Shown here one piece after another: positions 1 to 10,295 of a stretch of DNA of 64,000 bases. The notes under the pieces were generated by a model, which saw only the letters and a program-made list of their open reading frames with translations, did not search any database and had not been told where the DNA came from. The position numbers and the translations under genes are program-made. Positions within the stretch are counted from its first letter, which is position 1. Each line of letters begins with the position of its first letter. This DNA is from Nonlabens xiamenensis (GTDB lineage Bacteria; Bacteroidota; Bacteroidia; Flavobacteriales; Flavobacteriaceae), in the NCBI RefSeq assembly GCF_003865345.1, contig NZ_RMVE01000002.1, positions 434,001-498,000 on the forward strand, given 5' to 3'.

Positions 1-482
1 GTTTCCCCTTCTATTTTATAAGCAGCGTTCTCTACATCATGCGTGCTGGCCAATAAAACGCCTCCTGTAGGGAGTTTTTTGATGGTGTCGCTATGACTCA
101 TCCACACCTGACTTCCTGCCGATATTCCCTTAAAGAATTCCTCACCATCCTTGATGTGAGAAAGATGAGCACGGCCGTATTCTCTTGTGCTGGAAGCGCC
201 TACCTCACCACCGTGAAAATGAGCGAGATATTGCGCGCCATAACAAACACCTAGCAACGGCTTTTTCCCTCTTATTTCCTCTAGATCAATGTGGAATGCC
301 TCATCAGATCTTACCGACATCGGACTTCCAGAGAGAATCACAGCTTTGTAGGATTCCAGATTGGACGGAATCTTGTTGAAGGGATGAATTTCAGAATAAA
401 TATTGAGCTCCCTTACTCGGCGCGCAATCAGTTGGGTATATTGCGAGCCAAAATCTAGTATAAGTACCTTGTCGTGTTGCAT
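1..482 (-). CDS. guaA: GMP synthase, glutamine-hydrolysing (partial, N-terminal 160 residues)
   Basis: Makes GMP from XMP, ATP and glutamine, the last step of guanine nucleotide synthesis in the cytosol. The visible part is the class I glutamine amidotransferase domain. It begins [20 protein letters not shown], has the oxyanion-loop segment ILSGSPMS near residue 50 and the nucleophile elbow GVCYGAQ with the catalytic Cys at residue 80. The start is the ATG at 480-482. The gene runs off the left edge, so the histidine of the triad, the PP-loop synthetase domain and the dimer domain are outside the window. It follows bshC on the same strand after about 90 bp. Assignment from motifs is firm; only the remainder is unseen. 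Confidence 0.95.
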   Translation of the reverse strand, partial: MQHDKVLILDFGSQYTQLIARRVRELNIYSEIHPFNKIPSNLESYKAVILSGSPMSVRSDEAFHIDLEEIRGKKPLLGVCYGAQYLAHFHGGEVGASSTREYGRAHLSHIKDGEEFFKGISAGSQVWMSHSDTIKKLPTGGVLLASTHDVENAAYKIEGE

Positions 483-573
483 GGGCAAATTTACTTTTTT
501 CTGTTGGGAACCCATTCGATTGATTGGGCTTTTGTTAACGTGTTTTCAAGATTGTATAAAGCCCTGGATAAAA

Positions 574-2178
574 CTACTCTTCAAACACCAGTACACTAAA
601 TCTCAAGTCCAACGGGTCTAATCCAGCCTGGATCCACTGAATCATTACTGGACCATAAGCTTGATAGAAATAGGAAAAATTACTCTGACGTTCCTGTAGG
701 CTCTGGTTGGGAAAGAGTTGCTGTTGAATAAGTAAGCTGCGTTCCACCTGATCGGATAGCTTGCGCTTCTGTGCTTTGAGTAAGCGTTTTTCCAGATGTT
801 CCAATCCCTTAATTTGTTTACGCTCCTGCGCTCCAACGGCTCCGAGAAATGAAGGGTCGGTTTGTTCGGCCAGTTCATATAATTCCTTGAACTGATGATG
901 AAGCCTTTTTTTCTGTGGAGTAAAGTCAATATCAATTTGACTTAGTACGCGCGTTGCCTTTTCAGCCAACTGATGTTCTGGAAGGAAAAGATCTTCTAAT
1001 TCGACCGGTAATCGTTTTAGTTTGCCCCATTCTTTTTTGGACATCAATAGCGCTGAATTTCGCAAGAGCAAGATAGGAAACACTACACCTTGGGAGTCAA
1101 AGTATTGTTTAAGTTGCAGCCAATAAGCCATTTCGCCCCCTCCACCTATATAACATAAATTAGGCAAGATAGATTCTTGATACAGCGGACGCATTAATAC
1201 ATTAGGTGAAAAGCGTTCTGGATACTGCTTCAACAGATCAATGATCTCCTCTTGAGAGAATGAGGTTTCCATTTCGTCCAAATAAAACCGACCGTCCCGC
1301 TTAATGATACGTTTTCGGTATTCGTCGGTCAGATAGAACAAGTTGATTTCCCTGGGGTTGACCTGTATGTTATATTGATCGGGCCACTTTTTTAAGGTTT
1401 GGCCGACAGATTGATGGCAGGAATGCTTTAATAATTCTTCCTGGAACGTGGGAATCATGAGTTTCTTTAACCTAGCATCATCTGCGTCTAAAACAATAAG
1501 TCCATCCTTGCCAAATAACTCATGTGCAAGGTATTGGGTAGCCGCCGCAAGATTGTCGTGATCCAGATAGGCTTCTTTAAATAACTCTTGCAATCGGAGC
1601 GCATTGTCGTGTTTCCCCAAAAATGTAGAAAAACCTTCTAAAACATGATCCAGACCTTCTGTGGTCAACCTACCGACAGCACCAGCAGCTTCTCGATCGT
1701 ACACAATCTTACGACCGCCGTAATTGAAATACTGAATTTCTTCAAAATCATGATCTTCGGTAGCCATCCAATAAACAGGTACAAAATCAAAAGCTGGATA
1801 TTCTTCTTTCAAACGTTCACAGAGCTTGATGGTAGAAATAATCTTGTACAAGAAATATAAAGGTCCAGTAAAGAGATTGAGTTGGTGGCCCGTAGTAATG
1901 GTAAAAGTGGTATCCTTAGACATCAGGTCGATCTGAACCATTGCATCCTTCTTATATTGTAAAGAGGAATACTGCTCTTTCAGGACCGATACTAAGGTTT
2001 GTCTATACACCTGTTTCGCCTGCCATTCTTTTTGTTTCTCCTCCAGTTGCGGACCAAAATTTTCCATCTTAGGATACCGATGGTACAAATGGGCAAGTTG
2101 TTCTTTTTGATCCAGGTAATCTGAGATCAGATCTGAAAAGAAACGCAATTGCTGGTAAGGTATATGTTTAACGGTCAT
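574..2178 (-). CDS. bshC: Bacillithiol biosynthesis cysteine-adding enzyme BshC
   Basis: Adds cysteine to glucosaminyl-malate to finish bacillithiol, the low-molecular-weight thiol used by many Bacteroidota and Firmicutes. Family marks are the segment TGHQLNLFTGP near residue 100, ATEDHDFEEI near residue 150, GGGGEMAYWLQ in the middle third, and a basic, coiled-coil-like C-terminal region ending in a conserved aromatic stretch (FSYFYQAYGP). Length of about 534 residues fits the family. The reading frame extends to 2205, with Met codons at 2193 and 2205. I chose 2178 because MTVKHIPYQQL matches the usual short N-terminus in front of the HIPY-type motif. No Shine-Dalgarno decides it. It lies about 90 bp downstream of fahA and upstream of guaA, all on the minus strand. 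Confidence 0.9.
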   Translation of the reverse strand: MTVKHIPYQQLRFFSDLISDYLDQKEQLAHLYHRYPKMENFGPQLEEKQKEWQAKQVYRQTLVSVLKEQYSSLQYKKDAMVQIDLMSKDTTFTITTGHQLNLFTGPLYFLYKIISTIKLCERLKEEYPAFDFVPVYWMATEDHDFEEIQYFNYGGRKIVYDREAAGAVGRLTTEGLDHVLEGFSTFLGKHDNALRLQELFKEAYLDHDNLAAATQYLAHELFGKDGLIVLDADDARLKKLMIPTFQEELLKHSCHQSVGQTLKKWPDQYNIQVNPREINLFYLTDEYRKRIIKRDGRFYLDEMETSFSQEEIIDLLKQYPERFSPNVLMRPLYQESILPNLCYIGGGGEMAYWLQLKQYFDSQGVVFPILLLRNSALLMSKKEWGKLKRLPVELEDLFLPEHQLAEKATRVLSQIDIDFTPQKKRLHHQFKELYELAEQTDPSFLGAVGAQERKQIKGLEHLEKRLLKAQKRKLSDQVERSLLIQQQLFPNQSLQERQSNFSYFYQAYGPVMIQWIQAGLDPLDLRFSVLVFEE

Positions 2179-2265
2179 GGAAAAAGCTGGCATCTGATCA
2201 ACCATTTCCTGCGACGGATTTGGAAATGGATAATATCGCCTCTTATGATGGCTTACTCGAAGTTA

Positions 2266-3555
2266 CTATTTCTTTTTTCCTTCGTACACCGGAAGGAGCT
2301 TATTGGACACCTCACCAAAACCAATTCGGAGGTCACCCTTATGGCAATAACCCCTCATAGTTACTGTGTCATTATCTTCTATGAACTTTCTCTCGGAACC
2401 ATCGTTAAGCTTTACAGGCTTCTCTCCTCTCCAACTCAATTCCAGCATGGATCCATAAGATTCAGGTGTCGGACCAGAAATAGTTCCACTCCCCATCAGA
2501 TCCCCACTATTTACTCTACAGCCATTGACGGTATGGTGGGCCAATTGCTGTGAGATGTTCCAATACATATATTTAAAATTGGAATTACAAACTGTGGTAG
2601 GTCTTCCGTTATCAGGGGTTACATCTACCTCAAGATTGATATCAAAGCTGTGTTTACCTTTGGAATCTAAATATTTCATCACAGGCTGTTCGCGTTTAGG
2701 GCCTTCAGTACGGAATGGCTCCAAAGCTTCCAAAGTAACGATCCACGGAGAGATCGAACTCGCAAAGTTTTTGGCCAAGAAAGGGCCTAAAGGAACATAT
2801 TCCCATTTTTGTATATCACGGGCACTCCAATCATTGAGCAATACCATTCCAAAAATATAGTCCTCGGCTTCATTCACTGGTATAGGATGCCCCAGATTAT
2901 TGGCATCTGTTGTAATAAAAGCCATTTCTAATTCAAAATCCACCAATTTTGAAGGGCCAAAAGTAGGTTCATCTGCATTGGCTGGAAAGGTTTGACCTTT
3001 GGGTCTGTGTATTGGAATACCAGAAGGTACGATCGAACTCGACCTGCCGTGGTAAGCTACAGGCATATGCAGCCAATTGGGCAGCAAGGCATTATCCGGA
3101 TCCCTGAACATGGTTCCTACATTGGTCGCATGTTCCTTACTGCTATAAAAATCGGTATAATCCCCAATCATTACTGGCAACTGCATCTCTACCTCGTCCA
3201 TGGCGAAGATGATACGCTCTCGATGCTCCTTATGGTCACGCAATTCAGGATTTTCCTTGTCAAAAATATCTCCGATACGGTTGCGCACCAACCGCCAGGT
3301 CTTTTTCCCATCAGAGATAAAATCATTGAGCGTATCCTGCATGAACATATCGTCTGTCAAAGGAACATCACTGAAATACCCCAACTCCTGCAACGCTCCC
3401 AAGTCAATCGCATAGTCACCAATTCTAGTTCCTATCGTGATCACATTGTCCCGGGTCAGGAATACCCCAAACGGTATGTTTTGAATAGGAAAGTGCGTGT
3501 CTCGATTATAACCGATCCAGGATTTACGGTTGGGATTGTTGGTTCTTTGAGGCAT
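2266..3555 (-). CDS. fahA: Fumarylacetoacetase
   Basis: Hydrolyses 4-fumarylacetoacetate to fumarate and acetoacetate, the last step of tyrosine/homogentisate catabolism. The 429-residue protein has the full two-domain form of the animal enzyme: a small N-terminal barrel (about residues 1-115) and the metal-binding catalytic domain. Visible active-site segments are DFYSSKEHATNVG (Asp ligand and catalytic His), ELEMAF (two Glu ligands) and NDWSARDIQKWEYVPLGPF (Asp ligand plus substrate loop). The start MPQRTNNPNRKSW is the only good one. Other tyrosine-catabolic genes (hppD, hmgA) are not in this window. A TATATTTG box on the minus strand at 3587-3594 may be its -7 element. Confidence 0.96.
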   Translation of the reverse strand: MPQRTNNPNRKSWIGYNRDTHFPIQNIPFGVFLTRDNVITIGTRIGDYAIDLGALQELGYFSDVPLTDDMFMQDTLNDFISDGKKTWRLVRNRIGDIFDKENPELRDHKEHRERIIFAMDEVEMQLPVMIGDYTDFYSSKEHATNVGTMFRDPDNALLPNWLHMPVAYHGRSSSIVPSGIPIHRPKGQTFPANADEPTFGPSKLVDFELEMAFITTDANNLGHPIPVNEAEDYIFGMVLLNDWSARDIQKWEYVPLGPFLAKNFASSISPWIVTLEALEPFRTEGPKREQPVMKYLDSKGKHSFDINLEVDVTPDNGRPTTVCNSNFKYMYWNISQQLAHHTVNGCRVNSGDLMGSGTISGPTPESYGSMLELSWRGEKPVKLNDGSERKFIEDNDTVTMRGYCHKGDLRIGFGEVSNKLLPVYEGKKK

Positions 3556-3586
3556 GATTTTTAATTTGTTGTTAAAAAGTACTATC

Positions 3587-3594
3587 CAAATATA
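3587..3594 (-). promoter_or_regulatory. Possible -7 box of fahA
   Basis: On the minus strand this reads TATATTTG, matching the Bacteroidota -7 consensus TAnnTTTG, about 32 bp before the fahA start. I see no TTG at the right distance upstream, so only half of a promoter is supported. Confidence 0.4.
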
Positions 3595-3605
3595 TCATTT
3601 ATCAG

Positions 3606-3635
3606 TTGGTTGCACACGACCATAGCGTATTTTTG
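3606..3635 (+). promoter_or_regulatory. Promoter of glyA (TTG-N19-TATTTTTG)
   Basis: A TTG at 3606-3608 and the -7 box TATTTTTG at 3628-3635 are separated by 19 bp, matching the Bacteroidota sigma-factor consensus TTG-N17-23-TAnnTTTG. Transcription would begin a few bases downstream, giving a leader of roughly 12-15 nt before the ATG at 3654. This also argues against translation from the upstream in-frame start at 3606, which lies inside the promoter. Confidence 0.65.
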
Positions 3636-3653
3636 TTTACTAAAATATTCCCA

Positions 3654-4931
3654 ATGGCACATAAGGATACAGTAATATTTGACCTGATTAAAAAAGAGCA
3701 ACAACGTCAGACCCAAGGCATCGAATTGATCGCCAGCGAGAACTACGTGAGCGAAGAGGTCTTGGCCGCAGCTGGCTCTATTCTCACCAATAAATATGCA
3801 GAAGGTTACCCAGGCAAACGCTATTATGGCGGTTGTGAGGTGGTAGACCAAATAGAGAATATCGCTATCGACAGAGCAAAAGAACTTTTTAATGCCGAAT
3901 ACGTGAATGTGCAACCTCATTCTGGTAGTCAAGCCAATACAGCGGTATTTCACGCTTGTCTCAATCCAGGTGACAAGATTCTTGGTTTTGACCTCTCCCA
4001 TGGAGGCCATTTAACCCATGGATCGCCAGTCAATTTTTCGGGTAAGCTCTATACCAATGCCTTTTATGGCGTACAAGAGGATACAGGAAGATTGGATTAT
4101 GACAATATTGCTCAAATTGCACGTGAAGAGCAACCTAAAATGATCATTGCAGGTGCATCGGCTTATAGTAGAGAGATCGATTATCAACGCTTTCGCGAAA
4201 TTGCAGATGAAGTAGGTGCCATCCTTTTGGCAGACATTGCCCATCCTGCCGGATTGATCGCTAAAGGCATTTTGCAGGACGCTGTGCCTCATGCTCATAT
4301 TTGTACCACAACCACCCATAAAACTTTAAGAGGTCCTCGCGGCGGACTGATCGTCATGGGTGAGGATTTTGAAAATCCGTTTGGCCAGAAATTAAAAAAT
4401 GGGAAGCTTAAAAAGATGTCCACTCTTCTTAACAGCGGTGTTTTCCCAGGAAACCAAGGTGGACCATTGGAGCATATCATCGCTGCTAAAGCGGTAGCTT
4501 TCCGCGAAGCCTTGTCTGATGAGTTCCTACACTACATGGTTCAAGTCAAGAAAAATGCCGAGGTAATGGCGCAAGCCTTTGTTGATCTAGGCTATCATAT
4601 TATTTCAGGTGGAACTGACAACCACATGATGCTAATTGATCTAAGAAATAAAGGAATCAACGGGAAACAAGCTGAAGAAGCCCTCGGTAAAATTCACGTA
4701 ACCGTCAACAAAAATATGGTTCCCTTTGATACAGAATCTCCTTTTGTCACTAGCGGTATTCGTATTGGTACACCAGCCATTACAACGCGAGGAATGAAAG
4801 AAGATGACATGAATGCCATTGTAGAGATCATAGATGAGTGCCTGCAAAATCACGAGGATGAAGCAAAGCTAAAATCATTGGCTGATCGGGTGACGTCGAT
4901 GATGGGTGATCTTCCATTGTTCCAGATGTAA
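3654..4931 (+). CDS. glyA: Serine hydroxymethyltransferase
   Basis: PLP enzyme that converts serine and tetrahydrofolate to glycine and methylene-THF, the main source of one-carbon units. The 425-residue protein has the family N-terminus ([15 protein letters not shown]), the motif [15 protein letters not shown], and the PLP-lysine motif [13 protein letters not shown] with Lys at residue 223. The frame is open from 3606, but [11 protein letters not shown] at 3654 fits family length and follows the promoter at 3606-3635. The gene stands alone on plus between minus-strand genes and ends in a shared hairpin terminator. One segment at 4188-4203 resembles the local 16-bp palindrome (14 of 16 bases) and encodes part of QRFREIA. 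Confidence 0.97.
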   Translation: MAHKDTVIFDLIKKEQQRQTQGIELIASENYVSEEVLAAAGSILTNKYAEGYPGKRYYGGCEVVDQIENIAIDRAKELFNAEYVNVQPHSGSQANTAVFHACLNPGDKILGFDLSHGGHLTHGSPVNFSGKLYTNAFYGVQEDTGRLDYDNIAQIAREEQPKMIIAGASAYSREIDYQRFREIADEVGAILLADIAHPAGLIAKGILQDAVPHAHICTTTTHKTLRGPRGGLIVMGEDFENPFGQKLKNGKLKKMSTLLNSGVFPGNQGGPLEHIIAAKAVAFREALSDEFLHYMVQVKKNAEVMAQAFVDLGYHIISGGTDNHMMLIDLRNKGINGKQAEEALGKIHVTVNKNMVPFDTESPFVTSGIRIGTPAITTRGMKEDDMNAIVEIIDECLQNHEDEAKLKSLADRVTSMMGDLPLFQM

Positions 4932-4950
4932 ATCATCTCGGTATTTTAAT

Positions 4951-4993
4951 AAAAAAAGAGGCTGTCTATAAAACATAGACGGCCTCTTTTCTT
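4951..4993. terminator. Bidirectional hairpin terminator, glyA / DUF885 gene
   Basis: Two nested arms, AAAAGAGGC...GCCTCTTTT and GTCTAT...ATAGAC, form one long hairpin flanked by A-rich sequence on the left and T-rich sequence on the right. It lies between the convergent genes glyA and the DUF885 lipoprotein, so it can stop both transcripts. Confidence 0.85.
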
Positions 4994-5009
4994 TTAATAG
5001 CTCATCGGC

Positions 5010-6818
5010 CTAGGAGCCGGCGATATATTGGTCCACTTGTTTTTCCAAGACGTTGAGTGGAAGGGCGCCGTTGGTCAAAATCACATCATGAAATTCCCTG
5101 ATGTCAAATTTATCGCCCATGGCGTCTTTGGCTTTTTTTCTCAACTCCAAAATTTTGTTCATCCCCACTTTATACGCGGTGGCCTGTGAAGGCATCACTA
5201 TATGACGCTCCACCATTTTTACAGCATCGCTTTCGGCATTGGGCGTATTGTCCATATAATATTTGATTCCCTCTTCACGGGTCCATCTTTGATCATGAAT
5301 ACCAGTATCCACGACCAGACGACAAGCTCTCCACAATTCCATAGCTAGTCTTCCAAAATCACTGTATGGATCATTGTATTTTCCAATTTCTTTGGGAATA
5401 TATTCTGAATACAACCCCCAACCTTCAACGTAGGCAGTATAGAAACTGTGTTTTCTAAAATCGGGAATGCCTTCTAACTCTTGGGCAATGGCAATCTGCA
5501 TATGGTGACCGGGAATGCCTTCGTGATAGGCCAGGGCTTCCATTTGATATGTAGGCATAGCTTCCATTTTATAGAGATTGGCATAGTAGGTTCCAGGTCG
5601 TGAACCATCCATGGCCGGTTGCTGGTAAAAAGCCTTACCTGCACTCGCCTCTCTAAATGCTTCTACCGCTTTGACCTGAATGTCAGCTTTGGGTTGGGTC
5701 AGGAACAATTGGTCCAAGTCTTTTTTCATTTGGGCGATGATAGCTTTGGCTTCTTTAAGGTATTTTTTTCGGCCAGTCTCATTATCCTGATAGTAAAATT
5801 GTTCATCTTCCCTCATAAATTTGAAAAAATCCTGCAAGGATCCCTCAAATTTCACCTGCTTCATGATCTCCTTCATTTCGCCGTGGATACGTTGCACCTC
5901 TGCCAAACCCAATTCATGAATTTCCTGTGCGCTCATATCCGTAGAGGTCGTTCTTTTCAGCGCCATTTCATAAAATTGATCACCTTTAGGAAATTTCCAA
6001 ACGCCATCTTCTCCAGTAGCTCGTTGTTGTTGGTCTTCCAAGGTAGCAATCAAAGTTTCATAGCCTGCTTTAACTTCCTTGGAAAGTGCATTGATAGCCT
6101 CTTGTTCCAGCGCTTCCTTTTCCGCTTGATCAATGTTCAACTGATTGACTTTTGAGACAAAATCCGCCAATAAAGTGCTCTGGTCTTTGCTATCGGCAAA
6201 AGGAAAGCCACTAATTACATTTCGACTGTCTTTTAAGACATGATCAAAAACAAATTTGGGCACCATGATGCCGTTGCTTTCCCTGAGTTGAAGGTTTTCT
6301 GAAAGCTGTTCAAAAAGTGGCTGAATGCCCTTGAGTCTAGCGATGTAGGCTTTGGCATCTGGCACACTATCAATTTTGTGCATATTGATCAAGAAGGCAG
6401 GAATCTCAGCTTGCATACCGTGCATTTGATTCACCGGATAAGTATACAGCCTATAATCAAAGTCGGCTATTGCTTGTTCTTGCTTATCCTTATACAAATC
6501 ATAACTCAGCTTGTCCTGTCCGCTCAACACTGAGGGATCAATAGAGTCCTTCAAATAAGTCAATCGCGCCTCGGCCAGCTTTTTTGACTCTAGCTCATAC
6601 TCAGACGAGATGTCTGTCCAGGAGCCATAGTTGGTACGTATGCCCATAGAAGTTTGCATCTCTGGATCTCTGGCCAGATCGGTTTGAAATTGTTGTTCCA
6701 ACCAATCGTTAAATTGTTGGGCAGCTTGATCTGGTGTCGCTTTCGCGAAAGCGTCCTTTGACTCATTTTTACAGGAAAAAAGCAGCAATATAACCGCCAA
6801 TACAAACAAATTTCTCAT
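5010..6818 (-). CDS. DUF885 family lipoprotein, putative zinc metallohydrolase
   Basis: A 602-residue exported lipoprotein. It begins MRNLFVLAVILLLFSCKNE with a lipobox (LFSC), so the mature protein is anchored by Cys16. The body belongs to the DUF885 family, which carries a metallopeptidase-like motif; here it is ALAYHEGIPGHHMQIA, an HExxxxHH-type arrangement, in the C-terminal half. Substrate unknown; a periplasmic or surface peptidase role is inferred. The frame extends to 6875, but the signal peptide fixes the start at 6818. A copy of the 16-bp palindrome (6738-6753) encodes AFAKA about ten residues after the lipobox, in the flexible tether. Upstream is the dsbD terminator; downstream the gene converges on glyA. 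Confidence 0.85.
   Translation of the reverse strand: MRNLFVLAVILLLFSCKNESKDAFAKATPDQAAQQFNDWLEQQFQTDLARDPEMQTSMGIRTNYGSWTDISSEYELESKKLAEARLTYLKDSIDPSVLSGQDKLSYDLYKDKQEQAIADFDYRLYTYPVNQMHGMQAEIPAFLINMHKIDSVPDAKAYIARLKGIQPLFEQLSENLQLRESNGIMVPKFVFDHVLKDSRNVISGFPFADSKDQSTLLADFVSKVNQLNIDQAEKEALEQEAINALSKEVKAGYETLIATLEDQQQRATGEDGVWKFPKGDQFYEMALKRTTSTDMSAQEIHELGLAEVQRIHGEMKEIMKQVKFEGSLQDFFKFMREDEQFYYQDNETGRKKYLKEAKAIIAQMKKDLDQLFLTQPKADIQVKAVEAFREASAGKAFYQQPAMDGSRPGTYYANLYKMEAMPTYQMEALAYHEGIPGHHMQIAIAQELEGIPDFRKHSFYTAYVEGWGLYSEYIPKEIGKYNDPYSDFGRLAMELWRACRLVVDTGIHDQRWTREEGIKYYMDNTPNAESDAVKMVERHIVMPSQATAYKVGMNKILELRKKAKDAMGDKFDIREFHDVILTNGALPLNVLEKQVDQYIAGS
6738..6753. repeat. 16-bp palindrome CGCTTTCGCGAAAGCG, copy 1
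   Basis: Exact copy inside the DUF885 lipoprotein gene, read as AFAKA in the tether just after the lipid-anchored cysteine. Confidence 0.9.
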
Positions 6819-6852
6819 ATAGCTTGTGTTTACGGCTAAATATAATACAACA

Positions 6853-6883
6853 AAAAAACCGATGCGTTTTGACATCGGTTTTT
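6853..6883 (-). terminator. Terminator after dsbD
   Basis: Stem AAAACCGATG / CATCGGTTTT with an 8-nt loop; read on the minus strand it ends in a run of T. It lies just past the dsbD stop codon and before the DUF885 gene start, closing the pabB-tilS-dsbD transcript. Confidence 0.8.
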
Positions 6884-6900
6884 ATGAGAATTTTAGGGAA

Positions 6901-8961
6901 TCACTTGGTGTTCTCTAGTAGCCATTCCAAATATTCCTCAATATCTGGTGTGTAACCTACCGGTTCCCCGACCTTATTGCCGTTTTGGTCCAAAATAGCA
7001 TAATAGGGCTGGGCTGCATTGTTGTATTCTTTCTTTTGCAATTCGTACCATTTATCGCCAATGGTCCTCACTTTGCCATCAATGATGTCAGATTCATATT
7101 GTTGGTCTTCTGGAAGTTTATTGGCATCGTCTACATACAATGATATGAGCACCACATCGTTTTTCAAAATGGGCAATATACGCGGGTCGGACCAAACGCG
7201 TTCTTCCATCTTTCGGCAGTTGACACAGGCCCAACCCGTGAAATCAAGAAGTACGGGTTTACCGACTTCTTTGGCGTAAGCCATACCTTCTTCATAATCG
7301 TGAAAAGAGATGATATCATGTACGGCCAGGTGAGCTCCTTCAGGAAGTTCTTCTTTCAATTCCACTTTGGAATACCCTACTCCATAAGGTGACTCGGCAT
7401 AATTTAGTGGTGGTGGGAAACCTGAGATAATCTTGAGTGGCGCACCCCATAATCCAGGTAACATATACAAAGTCACAGCCAATGTGAGTAATCCGAGCAA
7501 AAATCTACCGACAGAAATAGGTTGTTCAGGTCCATCGTGCGGAAGTCTAATCTTTCCAAACAAATAAAGTGCTAGGCTGGTACTCACAGCAATCCATAAA
7601 GCTAAGAAGACCTCTCTTTCCAAGAAGTGAAACTGGTACACCAAATCTGCCGAAGAAAGAAATTTTAATGCCAGGGCAAGTTCCAAAAATCCCAGTACCA
7701 CTTTAACCGTATTGAGCCATCCACCAGATTTAGGCAGCGAATTCATCCAGCCAGGGAAAATGGCAAAAAGTGTAAAGGGCAGCGCCAGTGCAAGGGAGAA
7801 ACCGAACATACCTATAATGGGCGCGATCCCACCCTTGGTAGAAGATTCTAAAATTAAGGATCCCACGATAGGACCTGTACAGGAAAAGGAAATAATGGCT
7901 AGTGCCAAGGCCATAAAAAATATACCGATGATACCGCCTTTGTTAGCATTGGCATCTACCCTATTGGCCCAGGACTGGGGCAAAGTGATTTCAAAAGCGC
8001 CAAAAAAGGAAATAGCAAAAATGACCAGTACTAAAAAGAAAGACAAATTAAGCCACGGATTCGTAGCCATAGAATTCAGGATCCGGTCCCCAAACAAGGC
8101 AGTAACAGCCGATCCAAGTACAACATACACCAAAATGATAAAAAACCCATAAAGAAAGGCTTTTCTGATCCCAGAAGCTCTGTTCTTACTTTGTTTTGTA
8201 AAGAAACTTACCGTCAAGGGAATCATCGGGAAAACGCAGGGCGTTAATAAGGCGGCAAAACCAGCCAGAAAAGAAACGATAAATATGCCCCAAAGGGATC
8301 TATCTTCTTCATCTTTTGCAGGAGACGAGGGCTCTAATTCAGCTTCTTTTTTTTTAACCTCTTCTTTGGTTGGCGGCGGATTTCCAGAATGACCTTCTTT
8401 AACAGGAATGTCCTTTTCGGCAGGTGCCTGGGCCACTAATGGTTCTCGTTCCTCGTCTAAATATGTTTCAATAATCATCCCTGCATCCTCTGGAATACTG
8501 GCTTCAGGATTGATTTTGTAGTACAAGGGAACACCCGTAGGTCGCAAACAGCGCTCATCATCACAGGTCTGATAAAAAGCCTCGGCGACCAAGTATTCTA
8601 AATTGGGGTCTAACACCTTTATTTTTTGTTCAAAAACTGCCAGATCGGCAAATTGGTAGACATTGAATCCCCATACATCAGAATACTCTGCATAGGAACC
8701 ATTTTCTTTGTTAGGACCCAGCAATTCGATCTTAGCTTCTGCGTCATAAAAACTAAGCGTGGTAGCCACTGGTCCTCTATTCTCTTCTGAAGAGGCTTGG
8801 GAATACACATGCCATCCGGGCTCGATGAGTGCGGTAGTCGTTAATAGGTATTCATTATTTGAGAGTTTTTCTACTTCAGTAGACCATTCCGTCGGGTCCG
8901 ATTGGGCTTGAATCGAACATACGGACAACACCCACAGGGCAATAAGCGTTAATCCTTTCAT
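6901..8961 (-). CDS. dsbD: Thiol:disulfide interchange protein DsbD-like
   Basis: Membrane protein that passes electrons from cytosolic thioredoxin to periplasmic thiol proteins. Order in the 686-residue protein: signal peptide (to about residue 19, SIQAQ), an N-terminal DsbC/DsbD-type beta domain (about 25-150), a charged Lys/Glu linker (about 165-220), a polytopic domain of about eight helices with the redox pair Cys242 (LTPCVFP) and Cys361 (FSCTGP), and a C-terminal thioredoxin domain with C579-V-N-C582. All catalytic cysteines of the membrane and C-terminal parts are present. Its ATG overlaps the tilS stop by 4 bp, which implies translational coupling. A rho-independent terminator follows. 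Confidence 0.93.
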   Translation of the reverse strand: MKGLTLIALWVLSVCSIQAQSDPTEWSTEVEKLSNNEYLLTTTALIEPGWHVYSQASSEENRGPVATTLSFYDAEAKIELLGPNKENGSYAEYSDVWGFNVYQFADLAVFEQKIKVLDPNLEYLVAEAFYQTCDDERCLRPTGVPLYYKINPEASIPEDAGMIIETYLDEEREPLVAQAPAEKDIPVKEGHSGNPPPTKEEVKKKEAELEPSSPAKDEEDRSLWGIFIVSFLAGFAALLTPCVFPMIPLTVSFFTKQSKNRASGIRKAFLYGFFIILVYVVLGSAVTALFGDRILNSMATNPWLNLSFFLVLVIFAISFFGAFEITLPQSWANRVDANANKGGIIGIFFMALALAIISFSCTGPIVGSLILESSTKGGIAPIIGMFGFSLALALPFTLFAIFPGWMNSLPKSGGWLNTVKVVLGFLELALALKFLSSADLVYQFHFLEREVFLALWIAVSTSLALYLFGKIRLPHDGPEQPISVGRFLLGLLTLAVTLYMLPGLWGAPLKIISGFPPPLNYAESPYGVGYSKVELKEELPEGAHLAVHDIISFHDYEEGMAYAKEVGKPVLLDFTGWACVNCRKMEERVWSDPRILPILKNDVVLISLYVDDANKLPEDQQYESDIIDGKVRTIGDKWYELQKKEYNNAAQPYYAILDQNGNKVGEPVGYTPDIEEYLEWLLENTK

Positions 8962-10283
8962 TTTTCTAAATTAAGTTCTAAAATATGTTTGGTTTTGGAT
9001 GTGATCACAAAATTTTTGGAAGCGCGTAAACCTACCAACCACAAAATTTTGTTTTCACATGTCAATACTAAGGCTTTTTCTTTATCTATTAAAGAAACCT
9101 TAAGATCAGTTAATAAATCGCTGACTAATTTAGTGCCTTTCATACCAAAAGGCTGCATGCGATCGCCAATTTGCCAGGTACGCAACTCCAATGGCCATTG
9201 TATCAGATCAGCATCGAGAAAAATACGATCATCTCTCTGTCTGGATTTTACATATTGCAGTGGATCTTGGGTTTTCACTTCATTTATGCTAATTCTCTTA
9301 CCTGCCAGGCTTACTTCTTGGGCGGTTTTATCTATGAGTTGGCCTAGCGCTCGAACTTCTACTTTATGCCTCAGACTGAGTCGGTCCCGACCCCTGATCA
9401 ATTCCCAATCCCCTGCAAAAATTCGTTTGCCTGGCTGGGCATCCAGCAGTTGAACCGCATCAGGAATGTGAAACCCATATGATTTGATCAGTTCATATAA
9501 ATAGGCTTCGGCAGCTCTGGTGGCCTTCAGTTTTTGAAGAGCTATATGCATTCCATCCTGATCTTTGCTGGTCCCGCTTTCGCGAAAGCGGTCTACCTCG
9601 CGCTGTACCAAAAGATCGGCTTGTTTTAGATAGGCCAAACTATCGGCCAGATGCAAACCCAATTCTGGTAAAATTTCATGTAGTTGAGGCAGTACCTGAT
9701 GCCTTAATTTATTGCGCAAATAAGCTTGAGAGGCATTGCTAGAGTCTTCTCGCCAATGCAGATTTTGTTTTTCTGCATAGGCCAATATGTCTTTCTTTCT
9801 CCATGAGAGCAAAGGTCGTCTGATATGCCCATTGCGCGCTGGAATACCTGAAAGCCCCTTCAAACCTGCGCCGCGTCCTAAATTGATCAGCAAGGTTTCT
9901 AGTTGATCGTCCAAATGATGTGCCGTCAGCACATAGTCCACTTTTCCGCTTGCTATCCATTCACTGAACCAATCGTAACGCAGTTGTCTGGCTGCCATCT
10001 GGATCGAACACTTATGTCTGGTGGCATAATTAGCGGCATCCATCTCGCGGACCTGTATTGGCCACCCCAAACGATTGGCCCAATCGGCAAGGAATTGAGC
10101 ATCTGCATCACTTTCTGCCCCTCGCAATTTGAAATTGACATGGAGGATACTGGCCGATAAACCCAGCTCAGAGCAAAGTTGTATCAATACGCTGCTGTCT
10201 AATCCGCCGCTGGCCGCCACAGCAACCCTGGCACCCGACAATTCAGGAAATTCACGGATGATGTTTGTGGCAAGATCATTCAT
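8958..10283 (-). CDS. tilS: tRNA(Ile)-lysidine synthase
   Basis: Modifies C34 of the CAU-anticodon tRNA-Ile to lysidine using ATP and lysine, switching decoding from AUG to AUA; essential in nearly all bacteria. The N-terminal PP-loop ATPase has SGGLDS at residues 25-30, followed by the conserved [20 protein letters not shown]. The C-terminal third ([20 protein letters not shown]) is the typical TilS C-domain. Length of 441 residues is normal. It lies 12 bp after pabB and overlaps dsbD by 4 bp. A copy of the 16-bp palindrome at 9575-9590 is read RFRES in the linker region between the catalytic and C-terminal parts, a place likely to tolerate insertion. Confidence 0.95.
   Translation of the reverse strand: MNDLATNIIREFPELSGARVAVAASGGLDSSVLIQLCSELGLSASILHVNFKLRGAESDADAQFLADWANRLGWPIQVREMDAANYATRHKCSIQMAARQLRYDWFSEWIASGKVDYVLTAHHLDDQLETLLINLGRGAGLKGLSGIPARNGHIRRPLLSWRKKDILAYAEKQNLHWREDSSNASQAYLRNKLRHQVLPQLHEILPELGLHLADSLAYLKQADLLVQREVDRFRESGTSKDQDGMHIALQKLKATRAAEAYLYELIKSYGFHIPDAVQLLDAQPGKRIFAGDWELIRGRDRLSLRHKVEVRALGQLIDKTAQEVSLAGKRISINEVKTQDPLQYVKSRQRDDRIFLDADLIQWPLELRTWQIGDRMQPFGMKGTKLVSDLLTDLKVSLIDKEKALVLTCENKILWLVGLRASKNFVITSKTKHILELNLEK
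9575..9590. repeat. 16-bp palindrome, copy 2
   Basis: Exact CGCTTTCGCGAAAGCG inside tilS, read as RFRES. The symmetry extends one base each side (9574-9591). Confidence 0.9.
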
Positions 10284-10295
10284 ATCCCGGCAAAG

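Noticed and set aside
2992-3564. 190-codon open frame on plus over fahA
   Set aside because: Wholly antisense to a strong, family-matching gene; no recognisable protein pattern.
5619-6155. 178-codon open frame on plus inside the DUF885 gene
   Set aside because: Phe/Leu-rich reading of the antisense strand; no family pattern, typical shadow frame.
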